Below are positions 11,197-22,640 of a stretch of DNA of 64,000 nt, piece by piece. Source of the DNA: Adiantum capillus-veneris (taxonomy: Eukaryota > Streptophyta > Polypodiopsida > Polypodiales > Pteridaceae). The DNA is taken from assembly GCA_014529385.2 (NCBI GenBank), contig CM043954.1, forward strand, positions 96,365,247 through 96,429,246, written 5' to 3'. Positions within the stretch are counted from its first letter, which is position 1, and each line of letters starts with the position of its first letter. The notes below the pieces were generated by a model. It was given only the letters and a program-made list of their open reading frames with translations. It was not told the DNA's origin and did no database searches. The translations under genes and the position numbers were made by a program.

Positions 11197-11411
11197 TGTT
11201 GAGAGTGCGTAGTGCATGTACGGAGTGTGTGCAAAAGAGGGGGAGAAGAGAATGGGGAAGGGGATAAAGCAGAGTACACAGTAGGGAGTTTGGGTTAGCG
11301 GAGAAGAAAGTGAGAGAGTGGTCAACTCTCTCCCTTTCTCTCCCTATATTCATTTAGGTGAAAGTGTAAATAGGGGCGGTTTCCCACGGCCACCTGGCCT
11401 ACACCCCAACA
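11197..11411 (-). repeat. 5' LTR of copia B (215 bp)
   Basis: Pairs with 3021-3235. Its outer end is followed by ATTAT, the target duplication copy. Gypsy C sequence resumes immediately after. Confidence 0.93.
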
Positions 11412-12560
11412 ATTATGGGATCCAGAAATGGCAGCGCAAGAGGGGAAATAAGAAACCTTGCATATGCTAGAACCATTGGAGGAGGTTATTCGTCAAGAAC
11501 GCAACTTTGAATCACAGATGAGTAAAGTAACAAGGGTGAAAGAGGATGAACTAGATACAGTCTTTCTAGGAGCTTCGGAAGAGACTAAGCCAATTCATGT
11601 CAGTTTACAACTTGAATCCCGATTCCGAGAGGACTTGATTAATTTTTTGATGGAATTTCACGATGTTTTTGCATGGAAGTATGTGGATATGAAAGGATTG
11701 GATCCGAAGTTTTATCAGCATAAGATTCATTTAAAACCAAATGCAGTGCCAGTGAAGCAACATTCATATAGGATGAATCTGAATGTGGCCAAGCAAGTCA
11801 AGGTGGAAATTGATTGCTTATTGCAAGTGGGTTTGATAATCCAGAATGGATTTCTCCTATTGTGGTGGTACCAAAGAAGAACAAGAAAATTCAAATTTGT
11901 GTGGATTATAGGAAGCTGAATACAACTACTATTCCAAACACCTTTTCGCTTCCATTTCTAGATTCTATTTTGGATGATGTGATAGTTCATGAAATGTATT
12001 CTTTTCTGGATGGATTTAGCGGCTATAATCAAATTTGGATGGTTGAGGGGGATCAAGCTAAAATAGATTACATTACGGCATGGGGTGTTTTTGCATCCAC
12101 GGTAATGTGGTTCAGATGATAGAATGCGTCCTCAACTTTTCAAAGGGATATGTTTCAAATTTTTGGTACTTGCTTGACAGATTTTATGTGAATCTTTCTA
12201 GATGACCTTAGTGCCTTTGGAGCACAATTAGAGCATTTGAAGCAATTGCGGTTATGTTTTATGAAATGTCATGAGGTGAAATTCAATTTGAATCCTTTGA
12301 AATGTGCATTTGCGGTGCAGGGTGGTAGATTATTGGGCCATGTGATTTTCGAGGAAGTCATTTCAGTGGACTCTGATAAAATAGCAGCGATTATGGAGGC
12401 ACCTCCGCCGGCAAATCCAAAGCAGTGTGAAATATTTTTGGGTCAAGCTCGGTGTCATGGGAGGCATTTGCGCTTTGTGACACATTTGGCAATTCCTCTT
12501 AACCAGGCAGTGCATGCCAAAGTTTTTGAATGGACCCCAGAATGTGATCTTGCCTAAAGG
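11412..12560 (+). pseudogene. pol: gypsy C reverse transcriptase
   Basis: Three frames (11458-11919, 11814-12119, 12237-12557) give one RT: DVFAWKYVDMKGLDP at the N-terminal edge, SPIVVVPKKN and VDYRKLN in the fingers, FLDGFSGYNQ in the palm, then FLDDLSAFG with the catalytic Asp pair near 12200, and NPLKCAF plus LLGHVI further on. At least one frameshift (near 11860) and stops near 12118 and 12190 break it. It resembles the RT of element E but is much more decayed. Confidence 0.9.
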
Positions 12561-12589
12561 AGATTAAAATTCAACTGTCCAAAGCTCCT

Positions 12590-13020
12590 ATCATGATTCC
12601 TCTAAATTGGCGTCGAGATTTTCATGTTTTGTGGATGCTTTTGATAGAGCTATTGGCATTGTGCTAATGCAAGAACAAACTCATGGGTGGTTTTGACCTA
12701 TCTATTATGCAAGCAGGCGAGTATCATCCGTAGAGAAAAATTATTCAGTGACAGATTGAGAATGCTTAGGGATGATTTATTCGGTGAATAAATTTCATCA
12801 TTATCTGTTGGGATGGCATTTTTCTTTCATGTGGATCATTCGGCTCTCTTATATTTGGTGTGCCAACAAAATTCAACAGAATTTGATAGGAAGATTAGTT
12901 AGATGGGTGCTCAGCTTGTGACAGGAATTTGATTTTGAGGTCATACATCGTCCAGAGTGCAGCATGCGGTTGCTAATTACTTGTCTAGGCTTGCTTCTGG
13001 TGAGCCACTGACGTGGGTTG
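12590..13020 (+). pseudogene. pol: gypsy C RNase H, degenerate
   Basis: Fragments in mixed frames: FVDAFDRAIGIVL near 12630, then SVEKNYSVTD, CLGMIYSVNKFHHYL near 12790 and the tail QEFDFEVIHRPE near 12940. This is the RNase H that follows RT in gypsy polyproteins. Several in-frame stops are visible. Confidence 0.75.
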
Positions 13021-13134
13021 TGGATGAATTTTTGGATGCGTCTCTATTTTTGACATGAGTAGTTGCGTATGAGGTTCCAGTTGAGCAATCATCCCAGATG
13101 ATTCCCAACATTCCCTAGACCTGGTATGAGGAGA

Positions 13135-13455
13135 TTGTTGCGGGAGCGACTCACACACCCATGAAGTGCATGCAAACACTACCTAAGCTCACGCTCACTC
13201 TCTTTCTCTCTCACACACAGTAGACGGCAGCGCTAAAGTTTTGATTATGATTAAAGTCTCCTTTACAAAATGACCTAGGTACCTTATATACTAAGGCTAC
13301 CTTAGGTTTAACCAAAAATGGGGTTGAAAGGGTCAAATGGCTTTGTATTTACAATCTAGAAGTGCCATTGCACACCGGCTTCTGAAACTAGAATAACTAC
13401 TCATTACAAATGACGTTTATAGCCATAATATGCAGCATTTCATAACTCGCAAAAG
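13135..13455. other. about 320 bp interrupting gypsy C between RNase H and integrase
   Basis: Gypsy coding similarity stops near 13135 (TGGTATGAGGAGATTG) and resumes near 13460. The stretch between is non-coding, contains a CT/CA-rich patch, and starts TTGCGGGAG with a weak inverted match (CTCGCAAAA) at about 13446. It may be a small inserted transposon or solo LTR, but I cannot define its ends or a target duplication. Confidence 0.35.
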
Positions 13456-13459
13456 ATAA

Positions 13460-14780
13460 GACTTTGGTACGAAACTTGAGTTATGTTGTGTTGTTGACCC
13501 AGCGGTCAACAGAGATGTTTCATTTTCTAGATAGCGGAGAAATGTCTTCATTCTTGTCACGACATCAACGTCGCAGGATGGCTATTCATAGCCGGAATTT
13601 TGAGATAGTGATGGGGAAGTTGTATTATCGCACAATGGTGGATGTTCTACTAAGTTGTGTCCTACCACAAGAGCAAGGCTTTGTTCTGGAGGAGATTCAT
13701 ATAGGCATTGCTGGGGGACACTTTGCATCTTTGATCACGGCATAAAAAGTACTGCAAGCTGGATTATGGTGGCCGACGTTATTTCAATATGCGAGCGATT
13801 TTGTGCAACATTGTGATATTTGTCAACGGTTGGGGCAACCTACTAAGCTATCCAGAATTCCTTTACAGCCAGTGTTACCTTTGGAGCCATTTTAGAAATG
13901 GGGATTGGATTTTATTAGACCTTTTAAACCAGCAGTAGATAGGACTGGCAATTGATATATTTTGATGGCCACGGATTATGCAACTACGTGGGTGGAAGCA
14001 TGGACTTTGAAAGATAATACATTGGTTTCTGTTGCTTGGTGCTTATATAAGGATATCTTTTTTTCGATATGACTGTCCCATTGAGTTGGTAGTGATTGGG
14101 GTAGCCATTTCTTGAATAAGATGATGGAGAAAATGTTGCAATTCTATTTTGTGCCTGGAAATCCTCCCCATATTATCCTCAGGCAAATGAGCAAGCAGAA
14201 TCAACTAATAAGAAATTGGTCCGCATCTTGACAAAACTCATCAATCTGCGCCGAATGGATTGGGATGTTAAACTTCCTTGCGCATTATGGGCCTATTGTA
14301 CGGCATATAAAGTGGCAACAAGCCAAACACCTTTCAATTTGGCATTCAGCATAGAGGCAATTACCCCAGTGGAGCATGTAGTCCCAAGCTTGCGGATGCT
14401 GATTGCAGATAGGCTTCTTTCGGAAGCTCCAATCATTTATCGTTTGGATGTTTTGCAAGAATTGGATGAAGAGCGATTGTGCAGTTTTGCGGTGTTGCAA
14501 GATTTGCAATCCCAGCGGAAAAAATGACTAGACTGACCCAAAGCGCGGAAATTTTTGCGAGGCCAGTTGGTTCTTGTATTTAATTCTCATCTTGGGAAGA
14601 TGCCGGAGAAGCTGAAATTATGGTGGTCTGGGTCATTCTAGATCTTTATTCATGTGGATCCACTTCATTTTATTTGGCTGATTTACGGGGGGAGGTGATT
14701 ACTGTTCCGGTGAATGGTTTCCGACTTTGTCATTATTTTTCACCTACCGCTATCAAGTGTCCATTTTTTGTGGTACAAGA
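13460..14780 (+). pseudogene. pol: gypsy C integrase
   Basis: The H2C2 finger lies at about 13690-13830 (IHIGIAGGHF ... CDICQ) with WWPT between. The core starts with KWGLDFI near 13900 and YILMATDY near 13955. The third catalytic region is degraded (near 14170, CCTCAGGCAAATGAG). The C-terminal part (frame 14216-14527) includes LPCALWAYCTAYK and TPFNLAF. In-frame stops occur near 13742, 13895 and 13953. This enzyme inserts the DNA copy into the genome; it is inactive here. Confidence 0.85.
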
Positions 14781-16950
14781 TCTGGAAGCCACCTTAATCA
14801 TGATTTGGGATTTTTTGCCATGCAATCTCAAAAAACGAGAAAAGGGCTATGATGGTTGCGACATCGTGTCACTACCTATTTTGAGAACTCTTTGTGAGTG
14901 GTATAGTGCATGCAGCAGATTCCTTATACTCTGCCAATGCTATTTGCAAAGCTTTTGCATGGCTACATCTCAACATTTCTTTGTTCTTTTGTGTACTCTC
15001 GACACCATGACAGCTTCCTTGCTTCAGTGCATCCCCTTCACACCTGTGCAATAGCTAGCTCTTTGACGAGTGGACGCATGGTTGTAGGATTTGCGACTGC
15101 GAGTCTTCGCCAACCTCAACTGGCAAGGCATTCCTGTCCACTCGCAAGCTCTTGCATTGATAGAACAGTTGTCTCTTGGCGATATGGTGGAAGTAAACAA
15201 TCAAAGGATTCAGTTAATAGCAGAAAGGATCTCAAGATGCTTTTGTCTACTTGAAGATGGCGTTGCTCCTGCCTCGCATGTTATTCTTGTTGCAGAGGCA
15301 GAGCTTGAATCTGGATTGAAAGTGAAAGGGGCACAAAAATATCAATGCTCACTGATGCGGTGATTAGAGATGCTTATCCTCGCTGGTTTTTGGAATCTAT
15401 TTGGTTGCAGGCCAAAACTTATACCATCTCTACTAAAGCTCAAAATGTGGTGCATTCAACCAATTTTGAGCCAGTGGCCTGGGCATCAATTGTCAGGGAG
15501 CGGTTACTTGTTGAGTGTTAAAGAGTAGTAGGGCAGATGGGGCGCAGTACCCCAACTAATACAAAGGTGCCAGGAAACTTTTTACATTGGTGTTCTCCTT
15601 AACATAAGTTTTTCCTCTTGCCCTTCAACTTTATGTCATTTTGACGATGATCTATTCATGGCCCGCAGCATTGATCCATCAACAGGGGCTCAGAGTTTTG
15701 TACCAGCTGAGGAGTTGCCTCATATGCTTGCTCGTCTGATGGCTTTAGCTGATGCTTCTACTTAGTGGTAGCCTCTGTTTTTCTTGAGATGGCCAATGCG
15801 GGGACTTCGAGCAGGAAGGGAGGACGAGAGGAAGTCCTCCTTTCCACACCACCTCCTATGTTAACACTTTCTCTAGAGTGAGGGAGGTTGCCTGAGGATT
15901 CCGTGGTTGCGCGATGGAGAAGAAGAATACAGGAGTGTGTGGCACTTTCAAACCCCAAGGGAATATAGGTGCGAACACCTCCTTGCAGGCTAATTCTACC
16001 CTTGTCTCCTCTATTCAAGATGTAACTCTTTGCTTGCGCATGCAAAATGGCTTGGCCAACTATTTAGAGTCACATCCAAGAGATGTGTTGATCAATCTTA
16101 ATGATCTTGATGGCTTGGTGGTGGAAATGCAGCAAGATCTGCACAATTTTTGGGAGGGCCAAATACAAAATTGGAGATTGATGTTGACCAATACGGCGGT
16201 ATCTGAGCAACAAGCACAACAGCTTGTGGTGCGCTAGCCTGAGCCGCCTACAACCAATGACAGAGGTAAGGGCATTGTGCAATAAGGTCTTGATATTTCT
16301 AATTGGGTGAAAGCTACCAAAGAATGTGTTGAAGCCAAAGCCCGTGTCTCTCATTTGCAGTGAGTAATTCATCGTATTTGTAAGGAGCGGTGCAGGATTT
16401 GTTTTTGGGTAGAGACTCTTGCTCATTCTTTTTCACTAAGTCTCCTGCCTTGCCCGCCATTTTGGCCTGCTCTAAATCAATATTTGGCTCGGCATTATCC
16501 TATACATACACCTCTTGCTCCTTTACCCCAAGCTCCTCAGCCTGTCTCCCTACCAACACAATTCATTCCATGGAAACCTTGGCAAGAGCAGCCTTAGATA
16601 GACCCGCACTTGATGGTGGCAGAGGTTTACAGGGCCCATCGGCAAGACTTTTGGGATTTTGTCTACATTGACATTTCATCATTACCAGAGCGTGAGGAGG
16701 AGCAACGACCGGAGCCTTTGGCATGGAGAAGCTAAAGCTGTGGGTTCGCATAGTCCACCGTGCGTGCCAGGTGTTACGGCATAAGCCGCACACTGCGGAT
16801 CATACGGATGTGCAAACTCTGCGGACTAGGACTTCATGCGGCTACAAGTAGTTCTTCATGGGATACCATGGGAGAGGACGGGTCTGCACCATTCCCGATC
16901 TGCACTAGAGCAGCGGGTGTATTTGGGAGGGCATACTAGTCATTATGGGG
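14781..16950 (+). other. region downstream of gypsy C pol, unassigned
   Basis: Plus-strand frames such as 15091-15363 (QALALIEQLSLGDMVEVN), 15660-15765 and 15914-16237 (NDLDGLVVEMQQDLHNFWEG), followed by a Pro-rich stretch near 16500, suggest a decayed extra gene after integrase. Frames are broken and I do not recognise any domain. A downstream extra gene is known in several plant gypsy lineages, and element E in this window has one, so this may be the equivalent; that is inference. Confidence 0.35.
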
Positions 16951-17420
16951 ATATCAATATCATTCTCATGTAACCATGTGCTCTGTTGTGTATCAATAAA
17001 GAAGATGGTGTTTTGTCCCTGTGTACCGTCTATTTTGTCTTCTTATACATTGTTGTTTCATCTAATGGTAGGAAGTGTGAGGATATCCATTCCCGTAGTG
17101 CATATTGCTCCACTGCGGAGCCATAGGCATTACAAAAAGGTAGGGTAGTAGGGGGGCATGGGAGCCTATTTGTTCCCCTCATAATAGCTTTGTTCCCTAG
17201 AAAGAGAGAGAAGGGGGAAAAGGGCTGGGGGGTAGGGGGGCTTTCCCTCCGTTTTCATGTGTGTCCATAAATAACCCTAAAATTTTATTTTATTTTTGAA
17301 AATGTTTAAATCTCACTTTTCACTCCCCAAAAGCTCCCCTAACCAAATACATGGTCAAAAAACTATTTTCTTTTACCAAAATCTGCATTTCTCAACATTA
17401 CTCTCTATTCTACCTCTTCT

Positions 17421-17424
<4 letters not shown>
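16951..17424. other. non-coding DNA, possible end of gypsy C
   Basis: Contains AATAAA near 17000 and a purine-rich run near 17142-17160, which could be the end region of element C. No matching LTR pair is found. I see no gene. Confidence 0.3.

Positions 17425-17496
<72 letters not shown>
17425..17496. repeat. (TC)n microsatellite
   Basis: About 36 TC units with one or two imperfections at the left edge. Reading frames over it encode Leu-Ser or Arg-Glu runs and are not genes. Confidence 0.95.
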
Positions 17497-17498
<2 letters not shown>

Positions 17499-17765
17499 AG
17501 ATTTCCATAGTTGCAGCACAAATGGAAGCTTTCCATAGATGCACCACTTGTCTCCCCCTTTCATCCACACCATGTCTTTAAACTACTTCTTCTCCCCTTG
17601 CTCCCCATTGAACCACTTCTCCCCCTTCCTCCAAGATTTCTATAGTTGTAGCACATATGGAAGCTTTCCATAGCTGCACCACATGTTTCCCCCTTTCATC
17701 CACACCATCCCTTTGAACTACTTCTTCTCCCCTTGCTCCCCATTCAACCACTTCTCCTCCTCACT
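17496..17765. repeat. two tandem copies of a 135-bp unit
   Basis: CCAAGATTTC at 17631 restarts the sequence that begins at 17496. Both copies share TGGAAGCTTTCCATAG and CCCCCTTTCATCCACACC, with a few changes. The pair lies directly after the TC tract. Confidence 0.85.
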
Positions 17766-18314
17766 TCATTGCTGAAGCAACACGCCTGTCTCTCTAACAC
17801 CATAACTTTTCTTCTCATGATGCTACCCTGTCAACCCCCTCCACTTCAAGAAAGCCAAAGAATGAGATAGAAGCAGTTTGCTTACATAACACTAGGGATT
17901 CTTATGGGGAATGTGTGCCAAAAGAGTTTTCTAAAGTATTTTTGGTCTTCATGCAACCTCTCCATCTATTGGGCCTCATCGTGTTCGAAACCATGGTAGC
18001 CTCGAAGAACATTAGAAGGGGAGACTTCTTGGTTTCAAGAACCATAGGGTCAATGGCACAGTGGCCACTGTTCAACACGTGTACTCTTGGCGTTGTACTC
18101 TTGGGAACACAAGATTGAGAGAATCCCCATTAAATTGTAAGTCGTAAAACATTGCTGGTTGCGAATTCTAAATGCTTGTTATTTCTTTTTACTTGATAGT
18201 TTTTGGTGTTGTCATAGATATATTCCCATCCAACTTTGTTGAGGAACAACCACTCAAGAGTCTCACAGGAGCCTTCAACGCTCTTCACACCGACATTGGT
18301 GTTATGATGCTTCG
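17766..18314. other. unassigned flank of copia D
   Basis: Holds a short plus-strand frame (17915-18118) and frames on both strands up to the copia D insertion site. None resembles a family I know. Confidence 0.3.
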
Positions 18315-18484
18315 TGTTGGGTTTCACGCCCATGGCCGAGTTGTGGTGCGGGCACCCGCCCATTCCCATTTGTTCATATAGCAAATAAGGAGGAGAGATT
18401 CATTGCTCCACCAAAGAACTATGTGTATTGTTCTTCCCTTCCCCCTTCTCCTTACCTCTCTTGAATATCCATCCGTGCCCATCA
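18315..18484 (+). repeat. 5' LTR of copia D
   Basis: Begins TGTTGGGTTTCACGCCC and ends GCCCATCA, about 170 bp. The primer site follows two bases later. Confidence 0.82.
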
Positions 18485-18486
18485 AT

Positions 18487-18500
18487 TGGTATCAAAGCAT
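18487..18500 (+). other. primer binding site of copia D
   Basis: TGGTATCAAAGCAT matches initiator-Met tRNA with A in place of G at position 9. Confidence 0.75.
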
Positions 18501-19748
18501 AGGTAGCCTCGGCACCTCCTCTTCACTACTCATGTGTGTACTCACACCGAGCAAGAGGAGCTTGGCAAGCTTCTACAAAATCAAGCAGAGTGCTATACAG
18601 ACAGAGGGCCATGAGGGGAGAAGCAATAGCAGGTCACGACAGCAGTAACGAGAAGCAAAAGACATCAAGCCTTGTATGCAAAGGCTTGGGAGCGGGAATC
18701 CAAGGCTAATACAAGGAAATTTCATACGGACAACACTGTCGTGCTAGCCGATCGACACCAATTTCACGTGGACAATTTTTTCTCACGATCGACGGTCGTG
18801 CTTGCCACACGCACGGGTGAGGTGCTTGTACCATAGAGGAGTGACACCCGACATCAGCATCGAGCACACTGATCGTGGTCTCCAGCACTTTGTTGACTTC
18901 AAGCACTTTTGGTGGCTATTTGACTAGCACATTTTTGCTCAGCAATGGAAATCGGCACATACCAACATCAACACGCACATTAGAGATTACAGGGATCTTT
19001 TTAGCATGTTTACATGCAGTTTCTCAGGTTTTCAAACACGTCGTTTTTCAGAACATTTCAGTATTTTTTTTTACAAGAGTTTCTCTGTGGACAGATGTAT
19101 TGATAGATGAAATTTTTTGTGTGAGCACACCTAGTGCTACTGAGCTCTTTTGAGGGCACATATCCCTGCAGGGATTACTTTTACTATATGCAACAATTCT
19201 TGGCTCCTATTTGAGCACGGTCACTCATATTAGTTGAGTTACGGACACTACCCATTGTACTTTTCGGAAGAGCCCTTTCGGAAACTGTGACTAGTCCTAT
19301 TGTGTCTGCATTAGCCTTTGGAGGGTCGATAGCATGAGGTTTTCTTTGAGCTTGGGTATTCTTGAATGTTGAGATACCTTTGGTGATACAGGTAGTTGGA
19401 GGTCCCCTTACGGTACCCTCCCCATAGAACATGTATCTGGACAGTTTTTTGTGCTTTTGACGCCGAGTTGGCGGTCACACAAACAACAGTGATGTTGCAC
19501 TATTTATGCCCAGTGATTGTTCTTTTGAGCACTTTATGCATTTTTTAGTTGAGTTTTGACTCCTCATACAAAGAAGACTCTGTCAATTTTTCAAGCGAGT
19601 CCATTTTATGCGTTCTTGGTAGTTCTAGTTGTTCTTACACAGTGATTGTACTACATTTTGGTTTGAGTTTTTGCTCCTATTCTAGGGGAAACTCTGTTGA
19701 AATTGTCCAAGAAATTTTCCATAAAGTTTCTAACTACATTCTCTTAAT
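18501..19748 (+). other. leader of copia D
   Basis: About 1.2 kb between the primer site and the gag start, with no convincing gene. A long leader is also seen in the copia A family. Confidence 0.6.
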
Positions 19749-20540
19749 CATGGTTGCGAGTAGTGATTTCGAAAGAGAAGAGTACTACAACAAAAAGTTT
19801 GATGGCTCAAACTTTGTCATTTGGAGGTAGCATATGCAAGATGTTTTGATCAAACAAAGGTTTGATAGCACCCTTGCATGCAAGGAAACAGAATGCGTAC
19901 ACTGATGATGAGGGGGATGACTTGAATGAGCGTGCTATGGCGACCATTCAGCTGCACCTAGGTGAATCCATTTACTTTACCGTAATGGATAAGATCAATG
20001 CCAAATATTTGTGGGATGCTCTATGTCAGGCTTGGGACGGTAATAATGCTTTGAACAAGGTTTTCTTGATGAAGAAATTGATGCGCATGAACATGAAAGA
20101 AGGCAAAAATGTTAGTTCTCACTTGAACGAGTTCAACAATGTGTTTTCACAAGTTACTTCAAAAGGTCTCAATTTCGATGATGAAATGAATGCCATTTTC
20201 TTGTTATGTTTGCTACCATCATCATGGGATACTTTCAACATAGCCACAAGCAATTATGTACCCAATAGCAAAATAGATTTTAGTAGTGTTGCTGGTGTGT
20301 TTCTCACTGAGGAGATTTGACATCAATCTCTTGATGCGAGTGGGCATGGTGATGCATATGTGGCTAGTGGAAATCGTGACAAGCAAAGCTAGCATGGTCA
20401 TAGCCGCGGTTGTCACACGATCGCAGGCAAAGTCATAGCAAGAGTTGTGGTAAAGACATGCAAAATGTAGAGTGTTACTACTGCCATGAAAAGGGACACT
20501 TGAAGAAAGATTTCCACACAATGCAGCATGATAAGGGCAA
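19749..20540 (+). pseudogene. gag: copia D gag
   Basis: Starts MVASSDFEREEYYNKKFDGSN at 19750. A stop comes after FVIWR (19828), then the frame shifts, and 19862-20320 carries LFLMKKLMRMNMKEG-like and HLNEFNNVFSQ gag segments. A TGA at 20318 replaces the Arg found in copia B. The zinc knuckle near 20470 reads CYYCHEKGHLKKDF, so the final Cys is lost. Confidence 0.85.
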
Positions 20541-20689
20541 AGAGAGCGAAGTTTGATAAACCTAAAAGCAGCGTGAGGATTGAAGAGCTTACTGTGACTG
20601 AGTCTCCAGCCCCATTGAAAACGTTTTTGAAGTGTCAAATGATGTATTGATTCTCACATGGATTTGAATCCTAGGGCATTGTTAGCTCA

Positions 20690-21860
20690 TGATGAGTGTT
20701 ATCCACAGAATTGGATTGTGGACTCAGGTGCTAGCTTTCATGTGACTCAAGGAGTGCTTTTCTACATACACTACCACGCATGGCACGGTGAAGCTAGGAA
20801 ATTCTTATGAGCTTGGTATATGCGATGTGGGCAACATCAAGTTCTCTATGCGCAATAGCATTGAGTTTATGCTGCATAATGTCAGATATGTACCCAAATT
20901 GACAAAGAGTTTAATGTCAGTTGGATAGCTAGATGAGGTTACACCACCATATTTGCTCATGGTTCTAAGACATCAAGAAGGGAAACCTAGTCATGCTTAT
21001 TAAAGGCCAAAAGTCTGGCTCATTGTGCTCACTTTATGTCTCTTTTGTGAAAGAGAATTCTATTTGTGTATCCGAGATGCCGTCTGTGGCATAGCCGGCG
21101 AGTACATATGAGTCAAGAGGGAATGAAATTCTTGCAGCGTTTTGGTTATATCCATGTGCTAGATTACTCTAACTTCTCTTTATGTGAGCATTGTATCTAT
21201 GACAAACAAACTAGGTTGACATTAGTGCCATTGGACAAGGAGGGTTTGAAGGTCCTTTAGATCTCATTCATAGCGACTTGTGTGGACCTCTGCCAGGCAA
21301 GTCACTAGGGGGAGCTTTATACTTCCTAACATTCATAGATGATTCTACTAGAAAGGTGTGGGTTTATCTCTTGAAGCAGAAGAGCGATGTCTTTAGTGTC
21401 TTTCAGAAGTTCTTAGCATTGGTAAAGAACTAATTGGGTAGAAAGCTTAAAGCTTTGCGTAGTGACAATGGAGGCGAGTACATTTCCTCCAAGTTCAAGG
21501 ACTTTTGCAGTAAAAGAGGCAATAGAAGACAGTTTACCACTCCTTATACACCCGCCCAAAATGGTGTGGCTGAGAGGATGAATAGAACAATTCAAAAGAG
21601 GGTCAATTTTGTGTTGTCTACAGCCTTTGTCTACAGCCTACTTACCTCAAGAATTTTGGGGAGAAGCTGTTACGATGTTTGCTTACTTTATCAATCGGTC
21701 ACCTAGTACACCACTAAAGTACAAGGTTCCGCAGGAGATGTGGACGGGCAAGGAGCCCAATTATGACAGACCAAAGAGAGCAGAATCCAGCAATCAGGCA
21801 CTTTGGAGATCTACTCGTACATCTTGTACGCTTGAGCATTTTGAGCGAGGATTAGACTAA
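20690..21860 (+). pseudogene. pol: copia D protease and integrase
   Basis: Protease motif NWIVDSGASFHVT near 20712. The integrase finger is near 21080-21215 (SQEGMKFLQRFGY, CEHCIYDKQ), with HSDLCGP near 21270, the second Asp in RSDNGGEY near 21465 and the Glu in GVAERMNR near 21565. The integrase tail ends with HFERGLD at 21860. Several frameshifts divide it, and part of the integrase tail is deleted near 21765 relative to copia B. Confidence 0.85.
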
Positions 21861-22640
21861 TTACTAGTCACTCATTGCGGTGAACCCACTTGCTACAAAG
21901 AGGCCATTCAAATGGACGATAGCGTGAAGTCGGAGGAGGCTATGCAATTTGAGTGTAGCTTGATTTTGGCCAATGAAACTTGGGATTTGACAGAGTTACC
22001 TACGAGTAAACAGGCATTTCCATGCAAATGGGTGTACAAGAAGAAGTATATCATAGATGATCCCGAGCCTAAGTATAAGGCAAGATTGGTTGCTAAAGGG
22101 TTCAAGAAAACAAAAGGCATGGATTTTGATGAAATATTTTCTCCAGTGGTCAAAATGACTACATTGCATTTTGTGCTTGGTCTAGTAGCCAGTGAGGACT
22201 TGGAGTTGGTCCAAATGGATGTGAAGACATCATTTCTTCATGGGGATCTTGAAGAGGAAGTATGGATTAAAGCAAGGCTCACGGTAATGGTACATCAAGT
22301 TTGATAAGTACATTCAATCCCAGGGTTACATATGGAGCCAAGAGGATCACTGCTTGTACACAAAGAGGTTGAATGATGGTTCCCTCATCATTCTGATTTT
22401 GTACGTGGATGACATGCTCATAGCCGTAAAGTCAAAAGATGAGATTCCACTTCTCAAGGATGCCTTAAGCAAACAGTTTGCTATGAAAGATTTGGGCAAT
22501 GCACATCACTTTCTTGATATGCATATCAAGAGAGATCGCAAATGTGGTATACTTGAACTTTCATAGGAAGATTATATTCACAAGGTCTTGCAATGTTCTT
22601 ATATGCAAAGGGGGAAAACATTTAGTACACTTATGGCTAC
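21861..22640 (+). pseudogene. pol: copia D reverse transcriptase
   Basis: Frame 21912-22304 carries WVYKKKYIIDDPEPKYKA, FSPVVKMTTLH and TSFLHGDLEEE. A deletion near 22264 joins it to the next part, then LYVDDMLIA (about 22400) and KDLGNAHHFLDMHI follow. The TAG at 22564 replaces a Gln present in copia B. Confidence 0.87.

Larger units (their letters stand above)
3021..11411 (-). mobile_element. Ty1/copia element B, full span, carrying nested copia A
   Basis: Two 215-bp LTRs (3021-3235 and 11197-11411) flank a minus-strand copia. A polypurine tract sits inside the left LTR and an initiator-Met primer site inside the right LTR. Flanking pentamers CTTAT (3016-3020) and ATTAT (11412-11416) are a target duplication with one change. 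By eye the LTRs differ at 9 of 215 sites (about 4%). Coding order read leftwards is gag, protease, integrase, RT, RNase H, the copia order. Copia A sits in gag at 7126; the gag N-terminus (about 90 codons) is not found on A's far side, so DNA was lost there. Confidence 0.93.
1569..16950 (+). mobile_element. old Ty3/gypsy element C, split by copia B (3021-11411)
   Basis: Decayed gypsy domains run in the standard order on the plus strand: a gag zinc-finger-like segment (1593-1886), protease (2420-3020), then after the inserted copia B, RT (11412-12560), RNase H (12590-13020) and integrase (13460-14780). The pol sequence stops at 3020 and resumes at 11412. Neither LTR is recognised: the left end abuts an unrelated LTR fragment and the right end is not clear, so 16950 is a guess. 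Stops and frameshifts throughout mean it is dead. Best described as a non-chromovirus gypsy, subclade unresolved. Confidence 0.7.

Noticed and set aside
13135..13455. Solo LTR inside gypsy C
   Set aside because: No TG...CA ends with matching 5-bp duplication could be fixed; listed only as an undefined interruption.
17296..17581. Frames with Leu-Ser or Arg-Glu runs
   Set aside because: They are translations of the TC microsatellite.
17905..18118. Possible small gene before copia D
   Set aside because: A 67-codon frame with no recognisable motif, no clear promoter and no homologue visible in the window.
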